Source: Symbiodinium natans
Lineage: Eukaryota > Sar > Dinophyceae > Suessiales > Symbiodiniaceae
NCBI GenBank assembly: GCA_905221605.1
Contig: CAJNDS010002153.1
Location: forward strand, 1-64,000
DNA length: 64,000 bases
Reading direction: 5' to 3'
The notes under the pieces are model-generated. The model was given only the letters and a program-made list of their open reading frames with translations, was not told the origin of the DNA and made no database searches. This document shows positions 36,485-48,338 of the stretch, piece by piece; positions within the stretch are counted from its first letter, which is position 1; each line of letters begins with the position of its first letter. A program made the position numbers and the translations under genes.

Positions 36485-38390
36485 TCTCGCGACAAAAGAG
36501 GGCGTGACATGCATTCTGGGGCCTTGCCATGTGCACTCGCGACAAACACAGGGTGTGACATGCAGCCTGTGGCCTTGCCATGCGAACTTGCGCAAAACAC
36601 AGGGCGCTTGCCATGTGAACTCCCGACCAACACAGTGCTTGACACACAAGCTGCGGCCTTGCCATGTGAACTTACGAAAAACAGGGCGTGACACACCGGC
36701 TGGGGCCTTGCCATGTGACATACAGTCTGGGGCCTTGCCATGTGAACTGATGAAAAACACAGGGCCTGACACATAGGCTGGGGCCTTGCCATGTGAACTC
36801 ACAAAAAACACAGGGCGTGACATACAGGCTGGCCTTGCCAACTCACGAAAAAACACAAGGCCTACATCTGCGGTCTTGCCATGTGAACTCGAGACAAACA
36901 CAAGGCGTGACATACTGTCCGGGCTGGGGCCTTGCCATGTCAACTCACGAAAAACACAGGGCGTGACATACGGCCTTGCCATGTCAACTCGCGAAAAAAA
37001 ACAAGGCGCGACATACAGGCTGGGTTCTTGCCATGTGAACTTTTGGCAAACACAGGCCGGGGTCTTGCCATGGGAACTCACGACAAACACAGGGCGTGAG
37101 ACACACACTGGGGCCTTGCCATGTGAACTCACGAAAAGTTCACAGGGCGTGACATAAAGACTGGGGTGTTGCCATGTGAAAAGAACAGGGCGTGACATGC
37201 AGGCTGAGGTCTTGCCATGTGAACTCGCGAGAAACACGGGGCGTGACATACAGACTGGCATCTTGCCCTGTGAGCTCGCGAAAAACAGGGCCTGACATAC
37301 AGAGGCCTTGCCATGTCAACTCACGAAAACTGCAGACGGCGTGACATACACACTGGGGTCTTGTCATGGGAAAAAAGCACTTGCCATGTGAACTCACAAC
37401 AAACACACGGCCTGGGACCTTGCCATGTGAACTCACGAAAACCACAGGGCGTGACATACAGGCTGGGGTCTTGCCATGTGATCTCGCGACAAAACCAGGG
37501 CGTGACAAACAGGGTGGGGTCTTGCCATGTGAACTCACAAACAACACAGGGCGTGACACACAGGCTCGGGCCTTGCCATGAGATCTCACGAATAACACAG
37601 CGCGTGACATACAGGCTGTGACATACTGCTTGGGTTCTTGCCATGTGACAAACACAGGGCGTGATATACGGGCTGGGGTATTGCCATGTGACTTGGTGAA
37701 AAAACACAGGCCGGGGCATTGCCACGTGAACTCACGAGAAACACAAGGCGTGACACACCGGTCGGGGCCTTGCCATGTGAACTTACGAAAAAAGACACAA
37801 AGCGGGACATGCAAACTGGGGTCTTGCCATGTGAAATCACGAAAAACACAGGGTGTGACATGCAAGCTGGGATCTTGCCATCTGAACTCGCGAACCACAT
37901 TGCGTGACATACCGGCTGGGGCTGGGGCCTTGCCATGTGAACTCACGGAAAGCACAGGGCGTGACATACACGCTGGGGCTTTGCCATGTGAAAACAACAG
38001 CACGTGACATACAGGCTGGGGTCTTGCCATGTGACCTCGCGAGAAGCACAAAGCGTTTTGCCATCTGAACTCACAAAAAACACAAGGCGTAAAACACAGG
38101 CTGGGAAGGCTGGGCCCTTGCCATGCGAACTTACGAAAAAACAGGGCGTGACATACAGGATGTGACATACCGGCTTGGTTCTTGCCATGTGAACTCGTGA
38201 CAAAAAGAGGGCGTGACACACAGGCTGGGGTCTTGCCGCGTGAACTCACGAAAAAACACGGGGCGTGACATACAGGCTGGGGCCTTGCCATGTGAAATCA
38301 CCAGAAACACAGGGCGTCACATACAGGTCGGGCAATTGCCACTTGAACTCACGAAAAGCACGGGGCGTAACACACAAGCTGGGGCCTTGC
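36485..38390. repeat. 51-bp minisatellite, roughly 35 copies
   Basis: The unit is GGGGCCTTGCCATGTGAACT, CACGAAAAACACAGGGCGTG, ACATACAGGCT. Because 51 is a multiple of three, frames stay open over many units: plus-strand copies read as a 17-residue LPCEL(T/A)KNTGRDIQAGA repeat, and one minus-strand frame runs 383 codons (37140-38291) as an HGKxPxCxSRPVFxVSS repeat. Indels shift the plus frame repeatedly and two different minus frames are open at once, so I favour a non-coding minisatellite. A repeat protein is the alternative. Confidence 0.9.
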
Positions 38391-41300
38391 CATGGCGACT
38401 GTGTGGAGCATCTAAAGCGGCGCTGCCCCATCCCTCGCGAGGTTGACTTTTCAAGCGATGGCTCCAGCGATGACTTTGCGAAAGGTCAGATTGATGCGCT
38501 CTTCCTGGGTACTGTTCAGAGCAGCGGGCAGCTCTTCAAACACGGCAGCCTCAAAAATCCCACAACACGAAGTTCCACTCGATCGGGATGTGCAAAACAG
38601 TCCTTCAATCCTTTGCGTCGCGGTAGTGAATGTTGCCAGCATTCCTGCGTAGCTCCAGACATTACCTCACAAGGCACATCAGGCCACGCCCGCCCCTACA
38701 CGTCACATCTCGGCAGGACCTGGGCCCAAGCCAAGGCTCAATGCAAGGTTGGCAACGTGCGCGACATTTACCGGCAGAGTAAAACAATCACAACACGAAC
38801 GTGACTTGGAAACCTTCGAGGTCAGAACCAGAAGACTACCATGTCCCAGACGCACACGAATCCTGCCACTATGAGTCATGACGCCAACGGTACCTCCAAA
38901 AGCGCCAGCCTGCCAGCTTTAGCATCACGTCTTCCACCACCTTAGAGACTTGGAGACCAAGCTCCGATGCGAAGCGGCTGCGAAAGCACTTAAACGTCGT
39001 CAGAAAAGTGCCACTGCCTTTCGCCCAGCAGCATTCTTTCAGATCAAAGTCCCTCTCCGCGCCCAGGGTGACCTTCTGCAGGGGACCGCAAGCCCGTGCA
39101 GAAAAGCGCAATTCACTGATTTGCCAGGCCGCTGATGCGATAGTGGGTTGCGGGCCATAGATTGATTCATTATCAGCGTGCCTGGAAAGTCGTGAGAAAA
39201 TCGTGGCTTTCTCTCGTGTTCCAAGAGCGAGGGTTGCTCTGTCAGACGAGAAACCATCCCACTGTGTCATTTCCATTCCTGCAACAAGCTCTACAGAAGC
39301 AACCACAAAAAGGTTCATGAAAACATAAAAAACTGCAGCCATGGCCTGTACTTATTGCATAGCACTGAATTGAATGTTTCACCTGCACACAGTTCATTGA
39401 TAGCCATGGTTGCGCTTGCAGGATCTTGCAAGTATCTGAAGCCACCTGTGACCTTCTCCACTTCCTTTCGAATCTCCTCATGACCAAAGCGGACCAAAGC
39501 ATGCGCAGAAACGGCTTGGGCATCATGGCATCATGGCATGGAGTCTTTCTTCCAAAGGTCCTGGAGGACCGGAGCACGAGACCACGGCTTGGGCTTGATG
39601 GTCCTCCCCGAGTACTTGTAGGCTTTGTCCTGACATCACGGCAAAATTGCAAAGTGTTAAGGCCTTCAAACCCTTGCAATGTCGAGAAAGAGGAAAGAGA
39701 AGACTTGCCACAAAGACTCTCCAAAGTAACAAGTCAATCTGGGTTCATCGTATTCTTTGCCGAACCTTGCATCAACAGGATCACGCACAATGACACCAGG
39801 CTGAGGCAGAATCAAGTCGTGAAAAAACCCGACATAAAGGGCACGATGGAATCCTTTACACCCTAGATCATCGGACAACCCACGCACAGGCTAGCACAAG
39901 CCAGCTATTTAAACAGGTGTTCAAATACTGCATCTCCTTACTTGGCAGCTTGCACCTTTTGGCAACAATGTTAAAGTGGTTCAAGCATCAGTAACGGTGG
40001 CGGCACTACCATAGCAGCCACGCAGCACCTTCACTCGTCCCTGTGTGAACGGCAATGAGCGGAGGCGTCGAAGCCAGTCCTGCCGCATTAAATTTAAAGC
40101 TACGTTGCTGAGCATGTTGTTTCATCGTTTTTGAAGCGTCTCCTCTGCTCGGCTTGATGCAAAATCCGGCCTGGGCCAACGTGCAAGGTCACATGCGAAT
40201 ATAGCGAAACCACTGATTAACAGTCAAGCAGCCAAGCAACAAATCTGCTTTCCAAAACAATGACCCTGTCTGGAGCACATGTGGAGCACTGATGTGTTGG
40301 CGGCTTGCGGTGAATTGGCTCTAGTATGTTGGATCCGTTCGACAACTTGTATACCTGCTCGAGCCTTCTGCTGAACACAAATCCTTGATGTGCAAATTAC
40401 CACAGCCAGGCTCGCATGAACACGATTGAGAGCACAAATTGTTCCGCATCTGAGGGTGCAACACATAGCGCAAGATGCTGCCTTGTCGATCCAAAGAACC
40501 CCAGAACGGCCTCAAGAAAAAATCCGTGCAAATGTCGGATCTTCAGCTTCTCCCCACAAATTCTGCTAATCTCAACAAAGCAAGCTCATGTTAAAACGTT
40601 CGAACTACATCTGAAGCCCCCTGCGTGGCGGGACTAGATTGCGCAATTTGCAGAGGCTTCAATCGGCCTGGTTCCGGATGCAATCTGCGATGGCAAACGC
40701 ACAAGAAGCATCATTCACCTCTACAAACTAAATACGATTGCCTTGGAGCGTCTGGTTGCGGCTGACGCAAGCCGCAGGTTTAAACTTGACACCCTTCCGA
40801 TGTGAAACCATGATGGCTGTTCTCCAGTAAACGACGCGGGTGCTTTGATGTTGTCAAAGAACGTTTGGCTGGCTAATCATGCCTTGCGGTGAACTTCCTG
40901 CGGATCCATGCACCCTTGCTGGTCGGCAATATGGCCGAATGCTGACAACCGGCCCCATCGTTGAATGACAACCTTGTTGGCCTACATACTGTCGCTTGCT
41001 GTCCTGCGTTCGAATGGGCCCCCGCTGTGGAAACAGGCAGAAACACTGCAAACAGCGGTGCTGGGCTCGAACCCAACAAGGACCACTGCGATAGAAAGGA
41101 AACCGAACAATGAGAGGGGGTGGAATGTAAAATCACTCAATGCTCCTACGACTACTGCGAATCACGAAGAGCTGAAGCGAAAAAAAGGTATGGAGCAGCG
41201 AGTTTCTAAAACCGTTTTGCTCGCGGACCGTGCTTGAGCCCCGACAAACAAAAAGGCACTGTCCCTCAGAATTGTATTCAGCTTTTCCATCACGCTTCTC

Positions 41301-41650
41301 AGCTCAGGGATCATATCAGGAATTGTCATTCAAGCACATATATGGAACGCAGCCTGACTCACTGCCCCTCCACGACATGAGAAAGCACCCTGCATGCTGC
41401 GAAGGCCCCAAAAAGTCCAGACTGATGCTGAACGCGAAGCGCTGACCCAATGCGTGTGTGAGTTCACGCCTCTATCCATCTCTCTGCATCCAGGAACTCC
41501 CAAGAAAACAAACTTCCGTCTGCATTTGACCCCCCTGTATATAGTTAGCCAACGCTCCCTTGACTCGGGCAAAGAAGTTCCCGACAATAGAGGAAGCAAC
41601 AGAGGACTTGCAAGCCAAGCTTCCTGCCGTTAGTCACTTAAATCTCGGTG
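38391..41650. other. No assignable gene; possible exons on minus near 39.2-39.5 kb
   Basis: A minus-strand segment at about 39490-39380 reads FGHEEIRKEVEKVTGGFRYL and ends at a CAG/GTGAAA donor-like site. Downstream, a frame near 39342 begins with a hydrophobic leader (MAAVFYVFMNLFVVASVELV). They might be exons, but I see no domain and no consistent joining. The rest holds nothing recognisable. Confidence 0.3.
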
Positions 41651-41832
<182 letters not shown>

Positions 41833-42116
41833 AGTACATTTTTCGTTGTTTTTGCGGTAATTTGAAGATTTTGAACTCGCACCCCGTATAGTCGACGTGA
41901 TTGTTGCCCTCTGGTTTCCAATGACTAAAAGAGAGTGCTTCTTTCTTCTCAGGTTGCTCACGGCAAGGAGAGGGTCGGTGTCGCGTCGTACCTCGATACT
42001 GATGCTGAGATATGCCCTCATCGCAGGGCCAGCCAGGCAGGAAAGATGTGGTTGGAGAGATCGTCGAAGACATGGCGATGGTGGAAACTGAACAAGGGCT
42101 TTTGCCATGGTTCGGG

Positions 42117-42503
<387 letters not shown>

Positions 42504-43144
42504 TTATTGAACGCTGAGCGAGCGGGCTCTGCTCATTGCGGGCGATTCGCACCGTTCTGAGCACCGAAAATTAGTTTGGAGCAGCGGCTGGAGAGGTGAA
42601 ACCGAATTCACTAGGTGTAGATCAGTGTGAGACAAGGCGAGCTTCTTGATTTGGTTAGAGTGTGGAGCAAGAGCTGTAGCTTGGTAGCTAGCTGTCACAT
42701 GGGTGAAAAGAGATATAGCTCCCGTCATCCTACTGTGTCTCACTGCGTCCAGTAGACACGCACCTTCCTGCAAGTGGGTCGTACCTGATGGCCGTCTCCC
42801 TCAATGTCCATCTTGTGGCGTCCCACATGGATCATTGATGCAGGAAGGCAGAGGACCGTAGAGCAGTCACTTTGGCAGATTTGCAGCAGTGTGTGTTGGG
42901 CTGGGCCTCCCGGATTCAGAGTAAGGCAATCCTCACTAGGTGCATGGCTGGTGAAGAAGTGAGCTCAAACTGCAATAATGTTGTGACCGGCTTTTTCCCC
43001 AGTGCTTTGCGACCTCTCAATCGTCGATGATTGTTACTTTTGTACATTTGTACTTGGGAGCAGTGCTCCTCTCCAGCTGAGCAGTGCTCAGAGTTAGGCT
43101 GGTTCGGCCGTGAGGTTAAAGTAAAGAAGAACTCGGGCCAGTGT
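42504..43144. other. Downstream flank of the 43.1-kb gene, no gene called
   Basis: A minus frame covering 42916-43335 contains a coding-looking stretch (AAQFLDAEHWPEFFFTLTS) in a different phase from the gene above it, so a frame-shifted or spliced C-terminal extension of that gene is possible but unproven. Confidence 0.3.
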
Positions 43145-43924
43145 TCAGCGTCCAGGAACTGAGCTGCCAGACTCTGCATGCTGTTCAAGCGTGCTGTATC
43201 CCACCACTGGAACTGGTGGGCCAGTAAGCGTGTGGATCGGGGAGACGAGGACGTGTTGATGGGGTCCAGCCGGCCCCTCATAGTTGTGGACGTGCCCCTG
43301 TTGCAGCTGGAAGAACCAGGTGCGGCGCGGAACACCTTGAATGACCACGACCGGCCCTGGGCTGAGCGTCAAGCTCCAGAGTTGCAGCCTTTCCCCCGGT
43401 GTATACACTGGGGGCGCAGCTTCGTGCATTGGCCTTGTTCCTGGGAGTGGAAAGTCCGTTCCACTGCGTGATGGTGGTGGTGGCCCGGCCGGGCTGATGT
43501 AGGCAGGCACCCCATTCCAAGCGATGGACAAGTTCTGGGCAGGCGTGGTAGGAAGGCCACCTTCCTCTGGTCGATCAGTGCGAGCCTTTGCTGCTGGGCG
43601 CAGCTGAGTGTCACGTGCTGGCGCTGTGGGCATCTCGTCTGGGGAAGAACGAAATAGTGAATCCGTCTCCGACTCTTCACCTAAGTCAGCGGCCTCCGCT
43701 TCCGAGCCATCCTGCTCCCCTTCAAATAGTGAATCTGTCTCCGACTCTGCACTTTCACCTGTCATTGCTGGCGCGGCGTCAGGCTCTGTGCGACAATGGC
43801 GTTTCGGCGACATTCGGAGGAAGCTGGAGATTTTCACGCAAAACAGAGAAATTGAGCCGAGGCCTAGTGCAACTAGCTTTGTGAAGACACTGTTTGGTGA
43901 TGCACCTGTGTTGCCTAGTACCAT
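43145..43924 (-). CDS. Acidic/Pro-rich protein of unknown function
   Basis: I do not recognise the family. The open frame extends to 43951, but that codon is GTG; the first ATG is at 43924, with a second at 43813. From the 43924 ATG the N-terminus is hydrophobic (KLVALGLGSISLFCVKISSFL), compatible with a signal anchor; starting at 43813 (MSPKRHCRTE) would remove it. An acidic region then carries the octamer ESETDSLF twice, 24 residues apart, followed by a Pro-rich linker and a C-terminal segment (LQLWSLTLSPGPVVVIQGVP, TWFFQLQQGHVHNYEGPAGP) that could be a small beta-rich domain. No stops interrupt it. It is the last of three same-strand intronless genes, about 820 bp downstream of the glycosyltransferase-like gene. 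A joint role is only inferred from position. Confidence 0.5.
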   Translation of the reverse strand: MVLGNTGASPNSVFTKLVALGLGSISLFCVKISSFLRMSPKRHCRTEPDAAPAMTGESAESETDSLFEGEQDGSEAEAADLGEESETDSLFRSSPDEMPTAPARDTQLRPAAKARTDRPEEGGLPTTPAQNLSIAWNGVPAYISPAGPPPPSRSGTDFPLPGTRPMHEAAPPVYTPGERLQLWSLTLSPGPVVVIQGVPRRTWFFQLQQGHVHNYEGPAGPHQHVLVSPIHTLTGPPVPVVGYSTLEQHAESGSSVPGR

Positions 43925-43951
43925 GGCAGAGCATGTAGCGTGCGAACACAC

Positions 43952-44744
43952 TCGGATTATTCTTGAGCAGACCCGGCCTCACTTGTGGAAGGGGTACGCT
44001 GCTCCAGGCTCGAGACCTGCCCGGCGGTCCGCCGGGGTGAACCGCTCTAGGCGGCAATTCCGGTATCCGCACCTCACAAAGTGAGGCCAGCCGCAGAGCC
44101 CCTTGCATAGTGGGTAAATTTCTTTGCCGAGTTGTGTCTGCATCGGCAGCTATTCTAGCCACTGAGCTGCTCCTCGTCTCAAGAACGAGTCCGGCACAGA
44201 AGCGCACCCCTGTGGTAACGAGCGATACTGAAGAAGGGGGCCAGCCTCGTGTGGCTAGTAGCCGAGACGGTGCCCTGCCAGGTGAAGTGTGGCTGCTTAA
44301 GGCTATGAGGACAGGAGTCTTTAGGGCGGTGCGTGGCTGTTTGGATCAGTCTACTTGTCATGTAAGTGCTCCGCTTTGTTTCTGGGCACGCTGCCGTCGA
44401 TGGGTTCGCCATCCTGGAGCATCGCGGACCTTGGTAGCTTTGCTTAGCATGACTATTTACCTGCAACACAGTGATGAGCAACGGCCGACTCTGCTTGATG
44501 ATATGAGATGATCGAAATGTGCCAGGGGTGAGAGGAGGGTTATAAACAGCTGGAACAACCTAGTCCTCAGGCTTGCAGGGGTTTTTCTGTCCGTTCAGAT
44601 GTATCCGGCGGCCAATGGAGGCAAAAGAGGACGGAGAAACGTTTTGACATCATAGCAGCTTAGCTGCTGTTGGCTCAGTGTTAAGGACAGTGTCCTGTAG
44701 CTGGGGTTTGCCGTGCAAACCATGCGAATTAGAGGTGCCCGCTT
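43952..44744. other. Spacer between two minus-strand genes
   Basis: Open frames on both strands are short and lack domains. No promoter, terminator or splice signal can be supported. Confidence 0.4.
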
Positions 44745-47700
44745 CTAGTAGTGGTGGCCTTTCCAGGACCATCCGGATCTTTTGTCCCATTGGGTTTGGC
44801 TGTCTTCACCTGCGTCTTCCCTGGGTCTTCGAAGACCGCGAGGTGGTGCTGGCTGCGTGGCTCTGCTGGACGGATTTTTCGTCCAGTCGTTGTGCTTGAT
44901 GGTGAATTGAGCTTCTCGCTGTGGTCCCTGCTTGATGTGGTAGGAGACCTTTGCCGTCCCATTAACTCGCTTGGAGGTGAGATCGTAGATGGTGGAGAAG
45001 GTAGCCGCGAATATGGTGTAGTCTTCAGCATCTTGGTCCGTGTGAATTTTGAAGCCTTCCTGAACCGCTGCCTTGATGATGGCGTGAAGCCCACCGATCC
45101 AGCGGGTCGGTGAGTCCAGCTCTACCCAGTGTCCTTCGCGGAGGGTAGAAATTGTGACCGCTCCTGTAGGCCCGATGGTGACTTTAGCAGTCATGAGAAC
45201 CTGCCATGTGAGCCCCGTTGCTGTCTGTGCGTGGAGCAGACTCTGCAAGACTCTGGGAGGTTCACGCAAGATCTCTAGTCGGCGTTGCCAGATGTTAGCC
45301 CATTCCCCTGCCGTCAATAGGCCCATCACCTGAGGATTCGTGATGACCTGGACCTCGCTGGCCGTCTTGACCCATTCTTGGAAGCCCTGATCGCTGCATT
45401 GCTCTTGCATGGTGAGTGGCCGCTGTGGTGGAGGGGGAGGCACTCCTGTTGATTCGTACGGCCGTTCTTGTTCAACTGGAGGAAGGACTTGAGGAGGAGC
45501 CGGTGTTGCAGTGGTCGGCATAGCTTGAGGTTCTGGTGGCGGCATCGTTGCTGTTCGAGAGCGGTCAGGGTTTGCTGTGGCATCCCTTCCAGGCGGTGGT
45601 CCTGCTGGCTCAGGAGGGCGCTGAGTGCCAGCATTGCTGCTGGACGAGGCCGCTGGGGCGGTGACCTCGAGTTGTGTCTGGGCAGTGTTCTGGAGGACCT
45701 CTGGTGATTGATCTTCTGGAGTTGACTGAGCGGTCTCTGCCTCCGTTTTGCGGTCCAGGGCTTCGCTGAACCTGATAGCGGAGTTGGCATGCCACCCCTG
45801 CCTGGCGAAGTGCTGCTTGATGCCCGCGTCGTTGGAGAAGGAGATGTTGTTGCCGTGTTTGTTCCGGCAGAACGCACATTGGAGGTAGAGGGTGTCCGGG
45901 TTGACGCTGAGGCCACGCGGGATCAGAGCCTGAACATCTCGCAGTTCGAGGGAGCCGTAGTATTGTGGAAAAGCCTCGATCTGTTGCAGGATCTTCTGGA
46001 GGAGGTTGGTCTCCATGGCCTCGGTGACATGAGCTGTGATCAGGGTCACCATCGGCTTGACCGCTGATGCTTCCTGGGTGGGCATTCCGGGCTCTGGTAG
46101 AAGATGGCGGGTACCTGGAGGCACTGCATTGGCTGCCGTCGGTGTCTGGGACGATGCAGATTCCGCGTCACCCTGGACAGTGTCCGGGGTGCGGGTTTTT
46201 TGACCTTCCTGCAGTGCAGTAGGCAAGTTGCGTAGAATGCCCTGTTCCTGTGCCTGCTGGGTGCCCGGGTCGTTCTTCCATCCATGTCGCCATTGCCAGC
46301 ATCGAGTCAGGGCCACCCTCTTCCCCGTCTTTGTTGTGAAGAAGTGCCCATCATTTCTGTGTGGACCGTTTTGTCGGAGTTCTTTGCTCAGCTCTTCTTG
46401 CAGAAGGTAGATTGGGCCCAGACGAGGACAGAGATGCCATCCGGGTGTCAGCTGGTCCGTGGACGCAAGGCCGAGGTCGTCCTTGATGACCTGGAAGAGG
46501 ACCTTGCAGAAGGTCATGTAGGACGGGGTGTGCTCGCGTCGCACAAAGTCATTGGCTAAGCAGTGGTGGAGTGCGGACGTCATTAATGGGTGGCGGCGTC
46601 GTCCCAGCAAGATACCCTGGAAGATGTGGTCCTTCTTTGCTCCGATGGCGGTGAGGAAGTAGTCTGGCGGACCAGTGGCTGGGTTGATCCAGCCGTATTT
46701 GTGCTGTGCCTGCCTTGAGAGCGTGGATGTCCATTCATTCATGATGCAGGAAATGAGGGTCCGGTACGTCACCACAAAGCGCGTTTTGATGTCAATGTAC
46801 ATCCCTCCACGGAGCCAGTGCTCTGTGTACCGCCAGACGTCAGCGCGGTGCGCTGCGTTGGTCAGTGAATGGTAAAGGCAGTGCCCTACCATGCCAGACA
46901 GCTCCTTCATGATCTCGACCTGCTTGGCGTCATCAAAGAACTCCCTCGGAATGTTGGGGAAGCATTCCTCCATCATCTCGTGAGGACCAGGTTGTGAGTC
47001 GTGCACGTAGGTCTGGAAGACTCGAAGAGGAGGCTGAGCTGTCAGGTAGTGGCCGCCTAGCGCGTAGACTATCGCGGCGCTTTCTCCTGCATGTTGGGCC
47101 GCCTCAGCAAGCAGTGCACTGAGAGTGTCTGCCCGAGTCAGTGCTCGGGTGGCCAGCATTTCCTTGTGCACTGTGTTCTTCACAGTATTCCAGGAGCAGC
47201 ACAGCAGGACGTGAATGCTGGGGCGTGCTCCTGGTTGGGGGGTCGTCTTCGCATCCATTTCTTGGAGGGCCGCCGCCACCACTTGGCAGATTGCTTCCTG
47301 CGCTATTTCCGGCCGAAAGTGCACTGATCTGGTGGTGTAGAGCTGGAAGTTTTCGTTGTCGAGGTCCATGATGTGGAACGGGACCTCGTGGGAGCGCAGA
47401 TGGAAGTCGGTGCGATACTGCCCAATCCAATCGTAGTTTGCCTGCTTTTCCGGTCGGAGGGATCTTTCGAGCGGTATCAGGCCGATGTTAACCCGATGAT
47501 TTTGGTGCTTGTTCCGGAAGGCCGCCAGTCCCTCACAGGCTGCTTTGTTGTCCCCCTCCGACATCATGAAGGCCTTGGGGAGTCGGATGGATCCGTCCGG
47601 ATATGCCGATTTTACCAAGGTCTGTCCTGCCGCTGTCACCAGGGCCTCCAAGATGCTGGGGCAAGTCTTGCCTTGCCATGTGTAGCGCGAGGTCAGGGTG

Positions 47701-47855
47701 GCCCCCGGACATATGACAGCGTAGCCCGAAGCAAGGGTCCTCACGCCATAGCTCTAGTGCAACTTGGTCTGGTTGTTGTAGAGGAGGTGCTGAAAGGTGC
47801 TGTCCACCAAACACAGCACTGGCGTTGGAGACGGGGCCCTTGGCGCGGCTGCCAT
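44745..47855 (-). CDS. DXD-type glycosyltransferase-like protein, in-frame TAG
   Basis: The ATG at 47855 starts a frame that runs to 44745 (about 1,035 residues) but is interrupted by one TAG at codon 34 (47756-47754); without read-through the frame restarts only at a GTG. Counting from the ATG, residues about 335-480 resemble the glycosyltransferase sugar-binding (DXD) family: HRADVWRYTEHWLRGGMYID, where the usual H-x-A-x-x-D-x-x-R and GG-x-Y-x-D pattern is kept. The metal-binding D-x-D appears as Asp355-Ile-Lys357, so the second Asp is missing. A C-x2-C-x18-H-x6-H zinc-finger-like motif follows (C660, C663, H682, H689), then a long Pro/Ala/Thr-rich linker and a C-terminal domain of about 170 residues I do not recognise. 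Members of the DXD family transfer sugars in the Golgi or onto toxins and polysaccharides; the substrate here is unknown. Activity is doubtful because of D-I-K and the TAG. Confidence 0.6.
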
Positions 47856-48338
47856 GGCTGGACGGGCTTGGCTCTGTCTCAGTCTGTCTCAGTCCAGAGC
47901 GTTCCTATGGGATAAGCAGTGCCGCTACGAGAGTTAGTTGCTTAGAGTTGCTTAAATAAGATGCGAGCTAGCTGTAAGTGCTTTGAGCTGGAGGACTATG
48001 ATGTGCTCCACGCAGGGTGTCCGCGGCAAGCTCGTGGCCCTGCAGGGGAAGAGCTGGGCAGCTGATCAGTTGTGGCTCAGCGGCTGTGGGGAATTTTTTA
48101 CGCTTCCTGGAAGTATTAGCTGCCGGTGCTGCCGTGGTTGGCAGGAATGAATGCTCTTACGGGAAGAGGTGAAAGGTGAGATTCGTGAGCTGTGTCAGCG
48201 GCTTGGCAGGTCAGCTTTCTGGTCTGTACAGGTACTTGATGTACGGCTGCAGTGCAGTCTGTACTTTGGTCTGGACAGTGTCCCGTGAACGGCGAAGCAG
48301 TGCTTGCCTTTTCCTGCGCGGACTAATTTGGGAGCTGC
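47856..48338. other. Spacer between kinase-like and glycosyltransferase-like genes
   Basis: 483 bp with no recognisable gene or signal. Confidence 0.4.

Noticed and set aside
36410-38291. Long open frames on both strands (up to 383 codons)
   Set aside because: They are products of the stop-free 51-bp repeat; several frames are open at once and none has a recognisable domain.
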